The notes: generated from the letters alone by a model not told the origin. DNA of 64,000 nt from an uncultured Modestobacter sp. (GCF_947486615.1 NZ_CANKUD010000008.1:62001-126000); one strand, 5' to 3'; counted from the first letter of the stretch, positions 46,001-54,969 are shown. Numbers and translations: made by a program.

Positions 46001-48588
46001 TCGGTGGCGGTGATCGGCAGCCGTCGGTTGTTGGCGCGGGTGATGACTCGGTTCCCGGCCCCGGCGCGGGTGCCGTCGGCCAGCTCGACCTCCGCACCCG
46101 GGGAGGAGGCAGCGCCTGCCAGCCGGTCGGCCCGCGCGCGCTGGTTCAGCTTTGTGACCACGTCCCGGGTGGCAGCCAGCAGCAGTGCGTCCATGCCGCG
46201 GGCGGAGTCGGCCGCCCAGGCGGCGTAGGCCTGCTCGGCGCAGGCGGACAGGTCCCCGACGTGCACCCGGCCGGAGTCGAGGTAGAAGCCCAGCCCGAGG
46301 GTGTCGCCGTCCCGGACGGCGACGGTGGCCGCGGCCTCGGCCGGGTCGGTGAAGCGGACCAGCTGGGTGAGGGTGACTGCGCCGTGGATGGCGGCGATCT
46401 CGGCCAGCACGCCGCCGGCGGCGACCGAGGTCAGCTGCTGGTGATCGCCGACCAGCCGCACCGATCCATCCCGCCCCAGGACGTGCTCGACCGCGCGCCC
46501 CAGTTCCCGGGTGCCGGCCATGCCGGCCTCGTCGACGACGACGAGCGTGGTCGGTCCGATGCCGGCCATCCAGTCGGGCGCCTGCCCGGCGTCGAGGCAC
46601 CAGACGAGCTTGGCCAGCGTGTCGCACGGTGCTCTCAGGGACTCGCGGAGCCCGGCGGTGGCCACGGCGGACGGCGCCAGGCCGAGCACCGTCCCACCTC
46701 CGGCGGTCCAGGCGCGTGCCAGGGTCGCCAGCGCGGTCGTCTTGCCCGCTCCGGCCGGGGCGAGGGCCAGTTGCACCCGGGCGCCGCTGCCGGCCAGCTC
46801 GCGCACCAGCTGAGCCTGGCCGGGATTGAGCTCGGCGCCGTTGGCGGTGGCTTCGAGCAACGCCAGCTGCACGGTGGCGGGATCGGCACGTCGTCCGTCG
46901 CTGCGGCCGGCGGCTCCCAGGAGTAGCGCCTCGGCGTCCAGCACCGCCTGGCTGGTGTAGAGCTGGGCCCCGGCGACGGTGTAGACGCTGGCCCCGTCCG
47001 AGCGGCGCAGCTCCGCCGGCTCGACCACGGGATCCGACTCACCCAGCGGAACGGACAGAGCGGGGGAGAGCGCCCCCTCGGTGACTCGGGTGACCGCGGC
47101 GTCCACGTCGTCCGGTGCCAGGGCGGCGCCTCGCACCACCCGTTCGGCCTCGGCGCGCACGTGCCAGACCTGCCAGGTGGCCTGCGCTGCCGAGACGGTG
47201 TCCAGCACCCGGACGGCGGCCAACCGAACCCAGACCTCGGTGACCCCCGGGCGCGGGGACGCGTGAGCGCCCAGCACGCGGCCGAGCATCCGGGTGATGC
47301 GGTCTGGGGCGCCGAGGACGGCGGCGGCCTCCTGCCGCCAGGTGGCCCGCTGCTCGGCGAGGGAGCGAGGCTCGTGCTTGGGGCCGCGGGTCTCCAGCGT
47401 GGCCTGCTGCGCCAACGCGATCGCCTCCACCGCTGTGGGCGGCCGGCCGTGGTCGCGCTGGAAGTCGCCGGCCAGCACTGCGCGGCGAGCGTCGATGTCC
47501 CGACGCCGCGACGACCAAGCCGTCAGGAGTCCGTCCTCCATGCCGACGATCTCGCGCACCGTCCGCCGTCCCGAGGTGGGGCCGGGACGATCGGTGAACC
47601 GGACACCCAGGCGAGTGACCAGGTGGGCCTCCAGCCGGGTGTCGTAGCGCTCGGAGGCGGCGACGGCGGCCTTGTGCAGCACCCGCCCGTCCAGTGCCCG
47701 CCAGTGCCCGTCGCGGGTCTGCACCTTGTTGCTCACCGCCACGTGGCTGTGCAGGTCGGGGTCTCCGGCGCGGGAGTCGCGGTGGGTGAACACCGCGGCG
47801 ATCAACCCGGTGGTCTCCACCTGTCGCACCCCGTCGGTGCCCAGCCGGGTGAGACTCGCGTTGGCTTCCAGCCAGGCCAGGGCGTCGGCGACCGCGTCGG
47901 CGTGGGCGGCCTCGACCTGCTCGGCCACCTCCCGCGGCGCCAGCGCCCACAACGCCGACACCGACTTGACGGGGGAGAACGTGAGGTCGTAGCCGGCCAC
48001 CGCCGTCGTGGCCGGCCGTGAGACCCGGGCGAGGAACCCCGACAACTCGCGGGCATCGTGCGGTGCGCGGCCGTAGGTCTCGGCGAACATGGCCCGGCCG
48101 AGGTCGCTGCGAATCCGCGCTCGTTCGTCGTCCGGGACCGGCGCTGTGGCCGGCTCCCCGCGGGCAGTGTTGAAGGCGGCGAACTCCTCCGCGCAGCGGG
48201 TTCGGAACCCGTCGGCTTGAGGAGCGAAGACGTAGAAGGCCCGCCCCAGGGCTCCTGCCGCCCGTGCCTCCTGCGGCGTCTGTCCCCGGGCCAGGGCCTC
48301 CTTCTCGAGCCGCCGCGCGTCGGGATGCCGCCCTTCCCCGAAGAGCGCCTTCATCTGCTCTTCAGCGACGGGCTGACCGGCGCTCACTTCGCTGAGCCCG
48401 GCCAGGCCGTTGCCGGTCCACCTCCCCGGGGACTCTCCGCGCTGGGAGTAGTAGTCACCCAGCCCGGCGTGACCCCGCTCCGTCGCGTCGAACGCTGCCA
48501 CCTGCCGCGTCAGGTACGTGTAGCCGTCGCCGGCGGTCAGCTTGTGCAGCGTCATCACGGCCGCGGACGGTAGGAAGGCGGACTCCAC
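43063..48588 (-). CDS. MobF relaxase-helicase fused to DnaG-like primase
   Basis: A 1841-residue protein (alternative start at residue 12, MTLHKLTAG). The N-terminus is a TrwC/TraA relaxase: Tyr23/Tyr25 are candidate nicking residues in DGYTYLTRQ, and the HUH histidines are H269, H280 and H282 in THRDSRAGDPDLHSH. The helicase part has Walker A APAGAGKTTAL (about 610) and VVVDEAGMAGT (about 690). The last 400 residues resemble DnaG: FRDRLTFPICDHDG, GPKYLNTPGTDLYRKGEHLF, then the Toprim EGPLDAIAL and ATDNDLAG. It nicks oriT, unwinds the strand and could prime its copy in the recipient. Confidence 0.9.
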   Translation of the reverse strand: MESAFLPSAAVMTLHKLTAGDGYTYLTRQVAAFDATERGHAGLGDYYSQRGESPGRWTGNGLAGLSEVSAGQPVAEEQMKALFGEGRHPDARRLEKEALARGQTPQEARAAGALGRAFYVFAPQADGFRTRCAEEFAAFNTARGEPATAPVPDDERARIRSDLGRAMFAETYGRAPHDARELSGFLARVSRPATTAVAGYDLTFSPVKSVSALWALAPREVAEQVEAAHADAVADALAWLEANASLTRLGTDGVRQVETTGLIAAVFTHRDSRAGDPDLHSHVAVSNKVQTRDGHWRALDGRVLHKAAVAASERYDTRLEAHLVTRLGVRFTDRPGPTSGRRTVREIVGMEDGLLTAWSSRRRDIDARRAVLAGDFQRDHGRPPTAVEAIALAQQATLETRGPKHEPRSLAEQRATWRQEAAAVLGAPDRITRMLGRVLGAHASPRPGVTEVWVRLAAVRVLDTVSAAQATWQVWHVRAEAERVVRGAALAPDDVDAAVTRVTEGALSPALSVPLGESDPVVEPAELRRSDGASVYTVAGAQLYTSQAVLDAEALLLGAAGRSDGRRADPATVQLALLEATANGAELNPGQAQLVRELAGSGARVQLALAPAGAGKTTALATLARAWTAGGGTVLGLAPSAVATAGLRESLRAPCDTLAKLVWCLDAGQAPDWMAGIGPTTLVVVDEAGMAGTRELGRAVEHVLGRDGSVRLVGDHQQLTSVAAGGVLAEIAAIHGAVTLTQLVRFTDPAEAAATVAVRDGDTLGLGFYLDSGRVHVGDLSACAEQAYAAWAADSARGMDALLLAATRDVVTKLNQRARADRLAGAASSPGAEVELADGTRAGAGNRVITRANNRRLPITATEWVKNGDRFTVQGVGRDGALDVVHTGTGRRITLPAGYVAEHVQLGYATTVHGAQGVTADVCHTVLAGGESRQLLYVALSRGRVANHLYVATVGDGDPHSIVTPAAVFPPTATDLLADMLARDGAQTSAVGARRALANPAEQLHSAATRYADALRVAADHRLDAATAEELEDAAERLHPGLTSAPAWPALRGHLALLALTGADPVVVLRTTVEARELETANDPAAVLDHRLPEFDPVGPLPWLPGIPAALADDPQWGPYLAARADHVTTCAARVASAVIEMTSATAPVWAQRLLDPDHEALRTDLAVWRAALAVPHGDRRPTGPPRRPAPERRSQTRLDETVTAAAPARDSSVWAALADGIDPRIRRDEHWPVLADRLAAADRAGLDAAGMLAAVAAQRPLPDDLPAAALWWRLSPHVTPATVPAQGSAGPRPDWCATLLGRLPVEQAERVLADPAWPALVAAVATGIRTGWSPADLLTAAFAGLPPAVTGDVTGLAEALVFRVAALTDPTPAQHPEPLPHDLQPPDDAHLLPPAPVPRTATDPAHGPPGNEDAPFDPDYDTPPPASPPRYLTPDPFTLTGVVEAADDADYLLEQHFWATAVVGRDRLIELNTQAAAFFTDHYADSWAPGYLHDRLGTDLTADPGFTPGYAPAGWTTLVDHLRDLGATETELVAAGLAQRARTGALIDRFRDRLTFPICDHDGAVVGFIARRNPTARDDERAGPKYLNTPGTDLYRKGEHLFGLHENRSTLAAGAAPALVEGPLDAIALTLAGAGQAVGVATLGTALTDRQADLLGRHIRADGPGILVATDNDLAGQQAAERIYWQLTSRGDAPRRLALPEGLDPADLVHRDGATGLRTAIDSSRSLADILLDARVNPALRERSDSDIYAALREAGAIIVALPPSLWLAHIDRATEALGVPPGTVHQAVLDTESITAAPRGITTGPQQALRMTLPSEIHHRTAHTEQPSQGTGPDVRHFR

Positions 48589-49024
48589 TACGGCTGCCGC
48601 ACTTCTCCAGTAGCTCGATGGTGGGAGAGGGGCGGCCAGGGCCCCTCGACGATCGCGCGAACGTGGACATGACGCAGATCCCCGCCCACGACGACCAGGG
48701 CTTCGCTCGGCGAACCCTCAGGCCCCACCTGGGCGTGGCCGCCCGTCACCCGCAAGCAGACTGCGACGGACGGGCTGCCCCAGATGCAAGACGTGTGACG
48801 GCTCGTGATCTTGACTTCTCCCGCTGGGTCGGGTTTGGGATCCACGGACTGTCAAACGATGCGACTGACTCGCCCAGGAGCCAAGGCGAGCGACTCTCAC
48901 CGTTGAACAACAGGGACACGACTTGAAGTCGACAGGCGCCGATGCGCGGCAAGAGTCGCCTAGGTTTACGGTCCTGGTTCGTTCCGACGAGTGGCGCACG
49001 TGACCGCGCCAAGGGAGGAGGACG
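48589..49024. other. Divergent intergenic region, candidate oriT
   Basis: About 435 bases between the divergent relaxase gene and the three-gene module. It holds an inverted repeat CTCGCC (48869-48874) / GGCGAG (48885-48890) and is of lower GC. A relaxase commonly has its oriT next to its own gene, so this is the best oriT candidate, without further proof. A weak open frame (48618-48926) does not look like a protein. Confidence 0.4.
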
Positions 49025-49714
49025 ATGACGGCCAGTTCTGGCGTCGGCGTTGAGCGTCCCTCACATACCCGGACGCAGCATGCAGTTCGTCTCCTCGTGC
49101 TCCTCGACCGGACGGGCGAGGACGTGACCGACGGCGACCCGCCAGTTGCAGTGAAGGCTGTACGCAGCGAGGTGCGCTTGCAGGCCATGGACTTCTGGAT
49201 GCGCAACCCGGACTACTTGGCTGATGAACTCATCTCACAGGTTGAGGAGGGCAAGCTGTCGGACTCGTACCTGCAGGTCGCGCATCGTCTGCTGGAGGAC
49301 CCCGAACCGGACCTGCATTACTACCCGATGCCGCGATGGTTCTACGGCGCGTACGAGGCGATCGATGACGCGATGGCCCTATTGGAGACGTACCGATTGG
49401 CCACGTTTCGGCGTTCTGGGGAACCCGGCACAAAGAGTCACCGCAACCAGTTGTTTTTGACCTCTGCCGGCGCGGACGCTGTCGCGGAATTGGCAGGTGA
49501 TCCAGTATTGGGCTGGTACACGCATCAAGCCGAGCTCGTGGCGCTAGTCGCCGGTGACACGGTCGGAAGCAAGCTGAAGGAACGCCAGTACGAGCAGGCG
49601 ACCTATGCCGGAACGGAGTTGGGTCTGGACATTGCGCCGATTGCCGAACACGTGCGGAAACGCCTTGATGGTCATATTCTCCCCGCGGCGGAGACATCTG
49701 GGGGTGGCATGTGA
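49025..49714 (+). CDS. Middle-component-like winged-helix protein of a three-gene system
   Basis: A 229-residue protein; AAGGGAGGAGG precedes the ATG. The segment VRLQAMDFWMRNPDYLADELI and the following helices resemble the middle component of ABC-three-component (ABC-3C) systems, small winged-helix proteins encoded just before an ABC/SMC ATPase; this is from memory of the family. LATFRRSG...QLFLTSAGADAV would be the wing. The stop overlaps the next GTG (ATGTGA). It probably links the ATPase to an effector. Confidence 0.6.
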   Translation: MTASSGVGVERPSHTRTQHAVRLLVLLDRTGEDVTDGDPPVAVKAVRSEVRLQAMDFWMRNPDYLADELISQVEEGKLSDSYLQVAHRLLEDPEPDLHYYPMPRWFYGAYEAIDDAMALLETYRLATFRRSGEPGTKSHRNQLFLTSAGADAVAELAGDPVLGWYTHQAELVALVAGDTVGSKLKERQYEQATYAGTELGLDIAPIAEHVRKRLDGHILPAAETSGGGM

Positions 49715-51924
49715 GCTCTCTTGCTGACGAGATCGTGAAGGTCCTCGGGCGTCGCCGGAAGGAGGGGCGGCTCGAGATGACGTCCGCGGAGGTGGACCGG
49801 GTCCTTGAAGACCTGGGGATCCCCACGTCGGCGTCGAAGGGTGTGCCGGTTCACCTTCGTGTAGCTCGGATTTCCTTCCGGGGGACGAAGCGCCTAGACC
49901 CGTCGCATCCAGATGCCGAGGGTTGCGACCTCGAGGCGATGGACACCGGCGACGAGCAGCTGTCCTTAGCTCTCGACGAGCCCGCCAAAGCCGTACGAGC
50001 GAACGCCGAGACCGGTGGGGTGCCGTCCGGCGGCGGTGAGGACAGGGAGGGTGCGGAGGGCGACGAGGCTGAGGAGCCGGTTCTCCGTGCTCTGGTCCCG
50101 TTCGACTTCACGTGGCGGCCGATCGATGGGGTGAACGGTGTCGGGTCGGGCAGCAACCTGCGCGGTAAGTCCAGCATCGTCAACGTGCTCCTGTGGTCGC
50201 TATCCGGCCGGTGTGCGGAGTTCTCGGTGGCGGTGAAGCGGTGGATCGAACATGTCGAGGTCGACTGGGGCGTCGGCGCTGAGACATTGCGGGTGGCCTT
50301 CGATGCCGACAACGGCGAAGTCAGTAGCGGCACGGTGACGATTGTCAAAGATGATGGAACCTCGGGAACAGTTCTCGCTTCATTCGACGGCGGGTCGTTC
50401 GAGGACGCAATGAGTTCGGTCATGTTGAGCCGCCTTCGCTTGGAGACATTTACCGTCTCGCAATCAGGGAAGCCGGTGACGCACAAGTGGGCGTCGTATG
50501 TGAACGCACTTTGGGTGCGGCCCAAATACCTAAAATCGATCATCGGCAAGGAAGCGACCCTCAGCGTCCGGCTGATGCAGATGTTCATCGGAACGGACTG
50601 GGTGCCGGTGCTGGCGACCGCTGCGACGATCTCTGGAACGTTGGAGGCAGAGAAGAAAGCCGCCCAGGAGCGGACGAAGGCCGCGACCGCGGCGGTGGAG
50701 ACCTTCAGGGATGAGGCGTTGCGGGCAGTCGAGGGGGTCAAGGCGAGAATGGCCGCACTCCCCGAGGGCGTCCCCGACCCGGCGAAGATTTCCGAGGCAA
50801 ACACCAAAATCAGCAAACTGGCTCGCGAAATGCACGCGCTCGAGATGGATCTTCTAAGACGTTCGGTGGCGGCCGACACCGTGCGGCAGCAGCTAAAGGC
50901 TGCGAAGGCGCGCCGTCATACTGAACACGAGCACGCGTTGTTGACGAAGTTCTTCCACCAAATGGAACCGACAGTCTGCCCGCGGTGCACTGCCAACGTG
51001 ACCGTAGAGCGGCGTGCTGCTGAGTCCGATGAGCACCAGTGCTCGGTGTGCAGCAGCGACCTGAACTTGGAGGCGCTTGAGGCGAACGTCGTGGTCGCAA
51101 CCTCAGTCGGCGCCGGCGTCGCCAGCGTTTTGGTCGAGTCCACAGCCGATGCAATCGAGATGAGCGAGGAGGGGGACGCGCCGACAAGCGAGATCGACGC
51201 GCTTGAGCAGGCTCGCGTCAACGTCGAGAGCGTGATGGCGGGTCTGCGTGAGCAGATCAACGAGTTGCAGGCCACCCACGACGAACTCGTAAAAGAGACC
51301 GACCTGGGTACTTCGCTGTTGGAGGCGGTGGAGGGGCGTCGGCTGCTGGAGCTGGAGCTGGCTCGGGCCGAGGGTGCCGCCGGCGCACTCGCCGAGCCGG
51401 TCGCGCCGGTGGACGCGGCCCCGGTCGACCCCGTGCAGCTGGCAGTCGCTGACGCCGCCCAGAAGGTTCTCAGCGACTGGGTGAAGGGCCACCAGGATCC
51501 GCTGCTCGCAACTATCTCGGCCGAGATCGAGCGCCTTGTTGTGAACTTTGGGGCCGACAGCTTGAGCAACGTCAGGCTAGATGGCGCCGCGAACATGACG
51601 TTGAGGCAGAACGGGGACCCGTCGACGTACGGGGCGGTCTCGGCGGGAGAGCAGTTGCGGTTGAAGATTGCCACCGTAATCGCGCTCATCAAGCACGGGT
51701 ACGCCGAGAAGATCGGTCGTCACCCGGGGTTTCTGCTTCTGGACTCGCCAGCGGCCGAGGAGATGCCGGACGGAGACTTGGCCACCATGGTCTCGGCCCT
51801 CTTGGAGGTAGCCGAAGAGGCGCCGATGCAGATCATTGTCGCTACCCGAAGCACTGGCCCGCTCGTGGAACTGCTGCCCGAGGAGAACCGGCTGATCGCC
51901 GACGGCGACAGCTTTGTGTGGTGA
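49711..51924 (+). CDS. SMC/Rad50-like ABC ATPase with zinc hook
   Basis: A 737-residue ATPase with GTG start. The first 60 residues form a small separate domain, then an acidic linker. Walker A is GSNLRGKSS (147-155). A coiled coil (about 310-400) leads to a zinc hook with CPRC (423-426) and CSVC (about 448-451), followed by a second coiled coil. The ABC signature is SAGEQ in YGAVSAGEQLRLK and Walker B is GFLLLDSPAAEEM. Size and layout fit small SMC-like ATPases of defence systems (ABC-3C or Lamassu). It is the motor of the three-gene module. Confidence 0.8.
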   Translation: MSSLADEIVKVLGRRRKEGRLEMTSAEVDRVLEDLGIPTSASKGVPVHLRVARISFRGTKRLDPSHPDAEGCDLEAMDTGDEQLSLALDEPAKAVRANAETGGVPSGGGEDREGAEGDEAEEPVLRALVPFDFTWRPIDGVNGVGSGSNLRGKSSIVNVLLWSLSGRCAEFSVAVKRWIEHVEVDWGVGAETLRVAFDADNGEVSSGTVTIVKDDGTSGTVLASFDGGSFEDAMSSVMLSRLRLETFTVSQSGKPVTHKWASYVNALWVRPKYLKSIIGKEATLSVRLMQMFIGTDWVPVLATAATISGTLEAEKKAAQERTKAATAAVETFRDEALRAVEGVKARMAALPEGVPDPAKISEANTKISKLAREMHALEMDLLRRSVAADTVRQQLKAAKARRHTEHEHALLTKFFHQMEPTVCPRCTANVTVERRAAESDEHQCSVCSSDLNLEALEANVVVATSVGAGVASVLVESTADAIEMSEEGDAPTSEIDALEQARVNVESVMAGLREQINELQATHDELVKETDLGTSLLEAVEGRRLLELELARAEGAAGALAEPVAPVDAAPVDPVQLAVADAAQKVLSDWVKGHQDPLLATISAEIERLVVNFGADSLSNVRLDGAANMTLRQNGDPSTYGAVSAGEQLRLKIATVIALIKHGYAEKIGRHPGFLLLDSPAAEEMPDGDLATMVSALLEVAEEAPMQIIVATRSTGPLVELLPEENRLIADGDSFVW

Positions 51925-51993
51925 TTTCCAACCTGACTAAGTCGGTGGCCCGAGGACCGTCGGTCGAACAGGCCAAATTCGGGAGGGGGCCAG

Positions 51994-54081
51994 ATGTGTG
52001 ACACCGGTGCAGTGTCGCTCGCCGAGGCTGTCCTGACACTCGCGCAGCAAGCCGGCGGCGGGCCCTTCCCACATTCGGTGGTGACCGACCTCGGGGGATG
52101 GGCAAGGATCGCCTCGGACGCCGCGAGCCTCACTGGCCAACCGGTTCTTCCGCTCGTCGCCGCCTTGGTAGCCAGGGAGGCCCAGCCCGGTGACACCGAC
52201 GCTGCTGCAGCCGCGGAAGCCATCGCCGACGCTGTGGTCGCCACTACCCAGCCGTCGCTCCTCCGGGACTCGCTCGATGCGCTGTTGGACAGCGCTGTCG
52301 TCACCCAGGCTGCCGGCGCCAAACTCGTCGCAGGGCTCGAGCCGATCGCCGCCGGCTTCCTTGCCCGTGAAACGCCAGCGTTCGCCGACCTGGCATCTGC
52401 GGACGCTCTTGAGGCCATGACCCGTCTTGTTGCTGCCGGGCACGGATCACACTTCTCACTGTTGGCGCTGCTGCAGAAGTTCAACGCTCCGACGACCGCC
52501 CCCATGTCGCGCGCAGTCATCCGTTCGGTGAGCACCGCCATTGACGTTTGGCCCGAAGCGGACGCGCTGGTCGACGTTGTCCGTGTCCTCGGTGGCGTCG
52601 ACGCGGTGGACGGTGGTGACCCCGCTCTCGTAGCTGACGTGGAGTCAGATGCCGCATGGGTTCTTGCGATGGCTTCCCTGCTCCGATCGTTGCGCGCGCC
52701 TTCGGTGCAGGGCATGACGCCGCACCTCGAAGACGCAGCTAGATTCTTCGGAGTAGCCGCCAACGCTCACCAACGGCCCGATGCTGCCCCGATGCTCGGC
52801 ATCGTCGAAGCTCTTGGCGAGCTGGTCAAAGGCGTTGTCTCCAGTGATGCGATGGGCGCAATGGCTACAACGCCGCTTTCGGCGAACGCGCTCGCTGTTG
52901 TTCGCGACCAGATTCTGAGATTCAGGGTCGACTCCAGCGGCTTGGACCATTGGTATGGCGACAACAAGCGTGCGGCCCTCAGTGCCTGGTCCGCGCTCGC
53001 CGATGACCTCGAACGGATGGGCAGTCAACTCGGCAAGGATGGCTTCTATCAAGCTGAGATCGTTGTCCGCGACCTCCTTGCCATCTACGTCAGCTCGAGA
53101 ACATTTCGCGTCGGCACCCGCGGCGCCGAAATCGTCGGTGTGCAGGACCTAATTCAGCCAGTCATCGACGACGGCTTCGCCAGCAACGCCAGCCACCTGA
53201 GCAACCTCGAGGAGTACGCCTCTGATCTTGAGTCGCAACGTGGCGGCGATAAGGACGATGAAGAGGCGACTCAACTCCACGCTGCCCGCAGCATTATCGC
53301 GATGGCACGACGCGCAGCAAGGGGAGTTGAGGCGCCGGGAAAAGCCGTCCGCGGCGTCCCGCCCTCGACGCTGCCACCTCTGCTTGGACGATTGATCCCA
53401 TCTGGCTCGATTGACGAAGATCTGATCGCCCAAATCTCACCGGACACGCTCGCCGCCATAGAACACCAACTTGATCACGTTGCATCGGGACGGTCGCACC
53501 TGAACCTCGCGCAGCAGGAGCTATTCGACAAGCTACGCGCGGCGCTGTCGACGAGCCCTGATTACAAAGACGAGGTTGTGTCGGCCGTAGACGAAGTCTT
53601 ACTGCTCATCATCAACTTCGTAGCCAGTAGAACCGGATCTTCGGCTGGCCATTACGGCTACTTGTTCGATGTTGCGGCAAACGAAGACGCGATTCACGAA
53701 GATCTCTACGGCTACCTTGTCGGTAACCTCGGCAGTCGGGTCGAGTACGAAGTGTCGCATGTCGGAGGGGGTCGGGTCGACATTCGTTTGAAGTTTAGTA
53801 CCTTTGCCCTCCACGTCGAGATGAAGGTGGACAGTACGAAGCTCCCGATGAGTGATCGAACTGCGTACTTGAAGCAGGCGGCGACGTACCAGGGTAATGA
53901 CGTTCGCATCGGGTTCCTCATCGCGCTGCGACATAAGGCGTTCGACCCCACCGGTCCCCCGCCGCATATCAAATCACTGATTGGCCACACCGCGTTCGAC
54001 ATTGAGGGCGACCCGGAGCCGCGCCACATCATTCACGTGGCTGTGCCGGGAAGTCGGACCAACCCTTCCAACTCTAAGTAG
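51994..54081 (+). CDS. Large protein with C-terminal PD-(D/E)XK nuclease domain
   Basis: A 695-residue protein behind GGGAGGGGG. The first 500 residues are helical repeats without a known motif. The end carries a nuclease-like core: HEDLYGYLVGNLG, then D596 in GGGRVDIRL and E609-x-K611 in LHVEMKVDS, and TAYLKQAATYQG. This is the usual PD-(D/E)XK order. The gene follows the ATPase gene by 69 bases in the same direction, so it is probably the effector of the module. GC content is clearly lower than in the core genes. Confidence 0.7.
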   Translation: MCDTGAVSLAEAVLTLAQQAGGGPFPHSVVTDLGGWARIASDAASLTGQPVLPLVAALVAREAQPGDTDAAAAAEAIADAVVATTQPSLLRDSLDALLDSAVVTQAAGAKLVAGLEPIAAGFLARETPAFADLASADALEAMTRLVAAGHGSHFSLLALLQKFNAPTTAPMSRAVIRSVSTAIDVWPEADALVDVVRVLGGVDAVDGGDPALVADVESDAAWVLAMASLLRSLRAPSVQGMTPHLEDAARFFGVAANAHQRPDAAPMLGIVEALGELVKGVVSSDAMGAMATTPLSANALAVVRDQILRFRVDSSGLDHWYGDNKRAALSAWSALADDLERMGSQLGKDGFYQAEIVVRDLLAIYVSSRTFRVGTRGAEIVGVQDLIQPVIDDGFASNASHLSNLEEYASDLESQRGGDKDDEEATQLHAARSIIAMARRAARGVEAPGKAVRGVPPSTLPPLLGRLIPSGSIDEDLIAQISPDTLAAIEHQLDHVASGRSHLNLAQQELFDKLRAALSTSPDYKDEVVSAVDEVLLLIINFVASRTGSSAGHYGYLFDVAANEDAIHEDLYGYLVGNLGSRVEYEVSHVGGGRVDIRLKFSTFALHVEMKVDSTKLPMSDRTAYLKQAATYQGNDVRIGFLIALRHKAFDPTGPPPHIKSLIGHTAFDIEGDPEPRHIIHVAVPGSRTNPSNSK

Positions 54082-54749
54082 GCGGAAGGGGCACGCCGAC
54101 TCGCCGTGACGGTATTCGGCCGGAACCACTGTCATCGAGGGCTGGACCGTGTCCCTCGACATGGGAGCGGCCCAGCGGCGGGCCGTTAGGGACATTCAGA
54201 CGCCCGGCCATCCACTTGTCGCTTAAGGAGGGCCTTGCATGGGCGGCGGTGCCGAGGCCGACGTGGTTGCGGTTCTGGTTGCACTTGTGCGCCTTCGCCC
54301 CGGTGCACCAGCGTATGCGGTCGTACGAACGGCACGTCAAGTGGCCTACGGAACGGTCGAGATCTTCTGAGCGAGGTCGTGACGGCCTGGCAGTGAGGGA
54401 GAAGCGGCGAGTGCGAGGGAAGCCTGCGCAGTTCCGCGTGAGCGCGTAGGACTTGGGCACCCGGCGAGGTGGCAGCCCGTGCCAGCGCTAGCCGTTCCCA
54501 GTAGGCCGCATGGCGCCTTCCGCAGCACGATCGGAGGTCGGCTCGACGCTCCTTCTCTGCCGGCTGATGCCCGCCTGCCACTCGGAGTCTCATGCCGGCA
54601 AGCACTCGGGTCGTGCCTTACGCGTGCCTCAAGCACCGGCCAAAGCGGGCAGTCAGCGGTCAACAGGGGTCAGCGCCGGCAGGGCACAGGAGTGGCGCCG
54701 AGGCCGCGTTGAGCTGCGCAGACGGGCATACGAGCTGGTCGATGCGTGG
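54082..54749. other. Non-coding stretch at the element edge
   Basis: About 670 bases between the three-gene module and tRNA-Gly. Open frames on both strands have no ribosome site and unlikely composition. This is the right edge of the inserted DNA; no clear direct repeat of the tRNA end was found inside the window. Confidence 0.5.
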
Positions 54750-54820
54750 AGCGGGTGACCGGGATCGAACCGGCATGGCCAGCTTGGAAGGCTGGGGCTC
54801 TACCATTGAGCTACACCCGC
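54750..54820 (-). tRNA. tRNA-Gly (UCC)
   Basis: On the minus strand GCGGGTGTAGCTCAATGG starts the tRNA, the anticodon loop is CTTCCAA (anticodon UCC), and GGTTCGATCC is the T arm. The acceptor stem GCGGGTG pairs with CACCCGC. CCA is not encoded. The 3' end points to the inserted element, so it is the likely integration target. Confidence 0.93.
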
Positions 54821-54895
54821 ATGCGTGCTGCGCCAGCCTAGTCCGTGCCCTCGCCGTGGCGTCCGCAGGCCGTCGGCCTAGACTCGCCGTGGCCA

Positions 54896-54969
54896 CGGGG
54901 TGTAGCGCAGCTTGGTAGCGCACCTGCTTTGGGAGCAGGGGGCCGCAGGTTCAAATCCTGTCACCCCGA
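54896..54969 (+). tRNA. tRNA-Pro (UGG)
   Basis: CGGGGTGTAGCGCAGCTTGG opens the tRNA, the anticodon loop is CTTTGGGAG (anticodon UGG), and GGTTCAAATCC is the T arm. The acceptor stem CGGGGTG pairs with CACCCCG. It is transcribed away from the element toward tig. Confidence 0.93.

Noticed and set aside
48618..48926. Open frame of 102 codons in the relaxase upstream region
   Set aside because: No ribosome site, mixed composition, overlaps the likely oriT or promoter region.
54186..54605. Open frames on both strands in the stretch before tRNA-Gly
   Set aside because: Arg/Pro/His-rich composition and no ribosome site; no recognisable protein.
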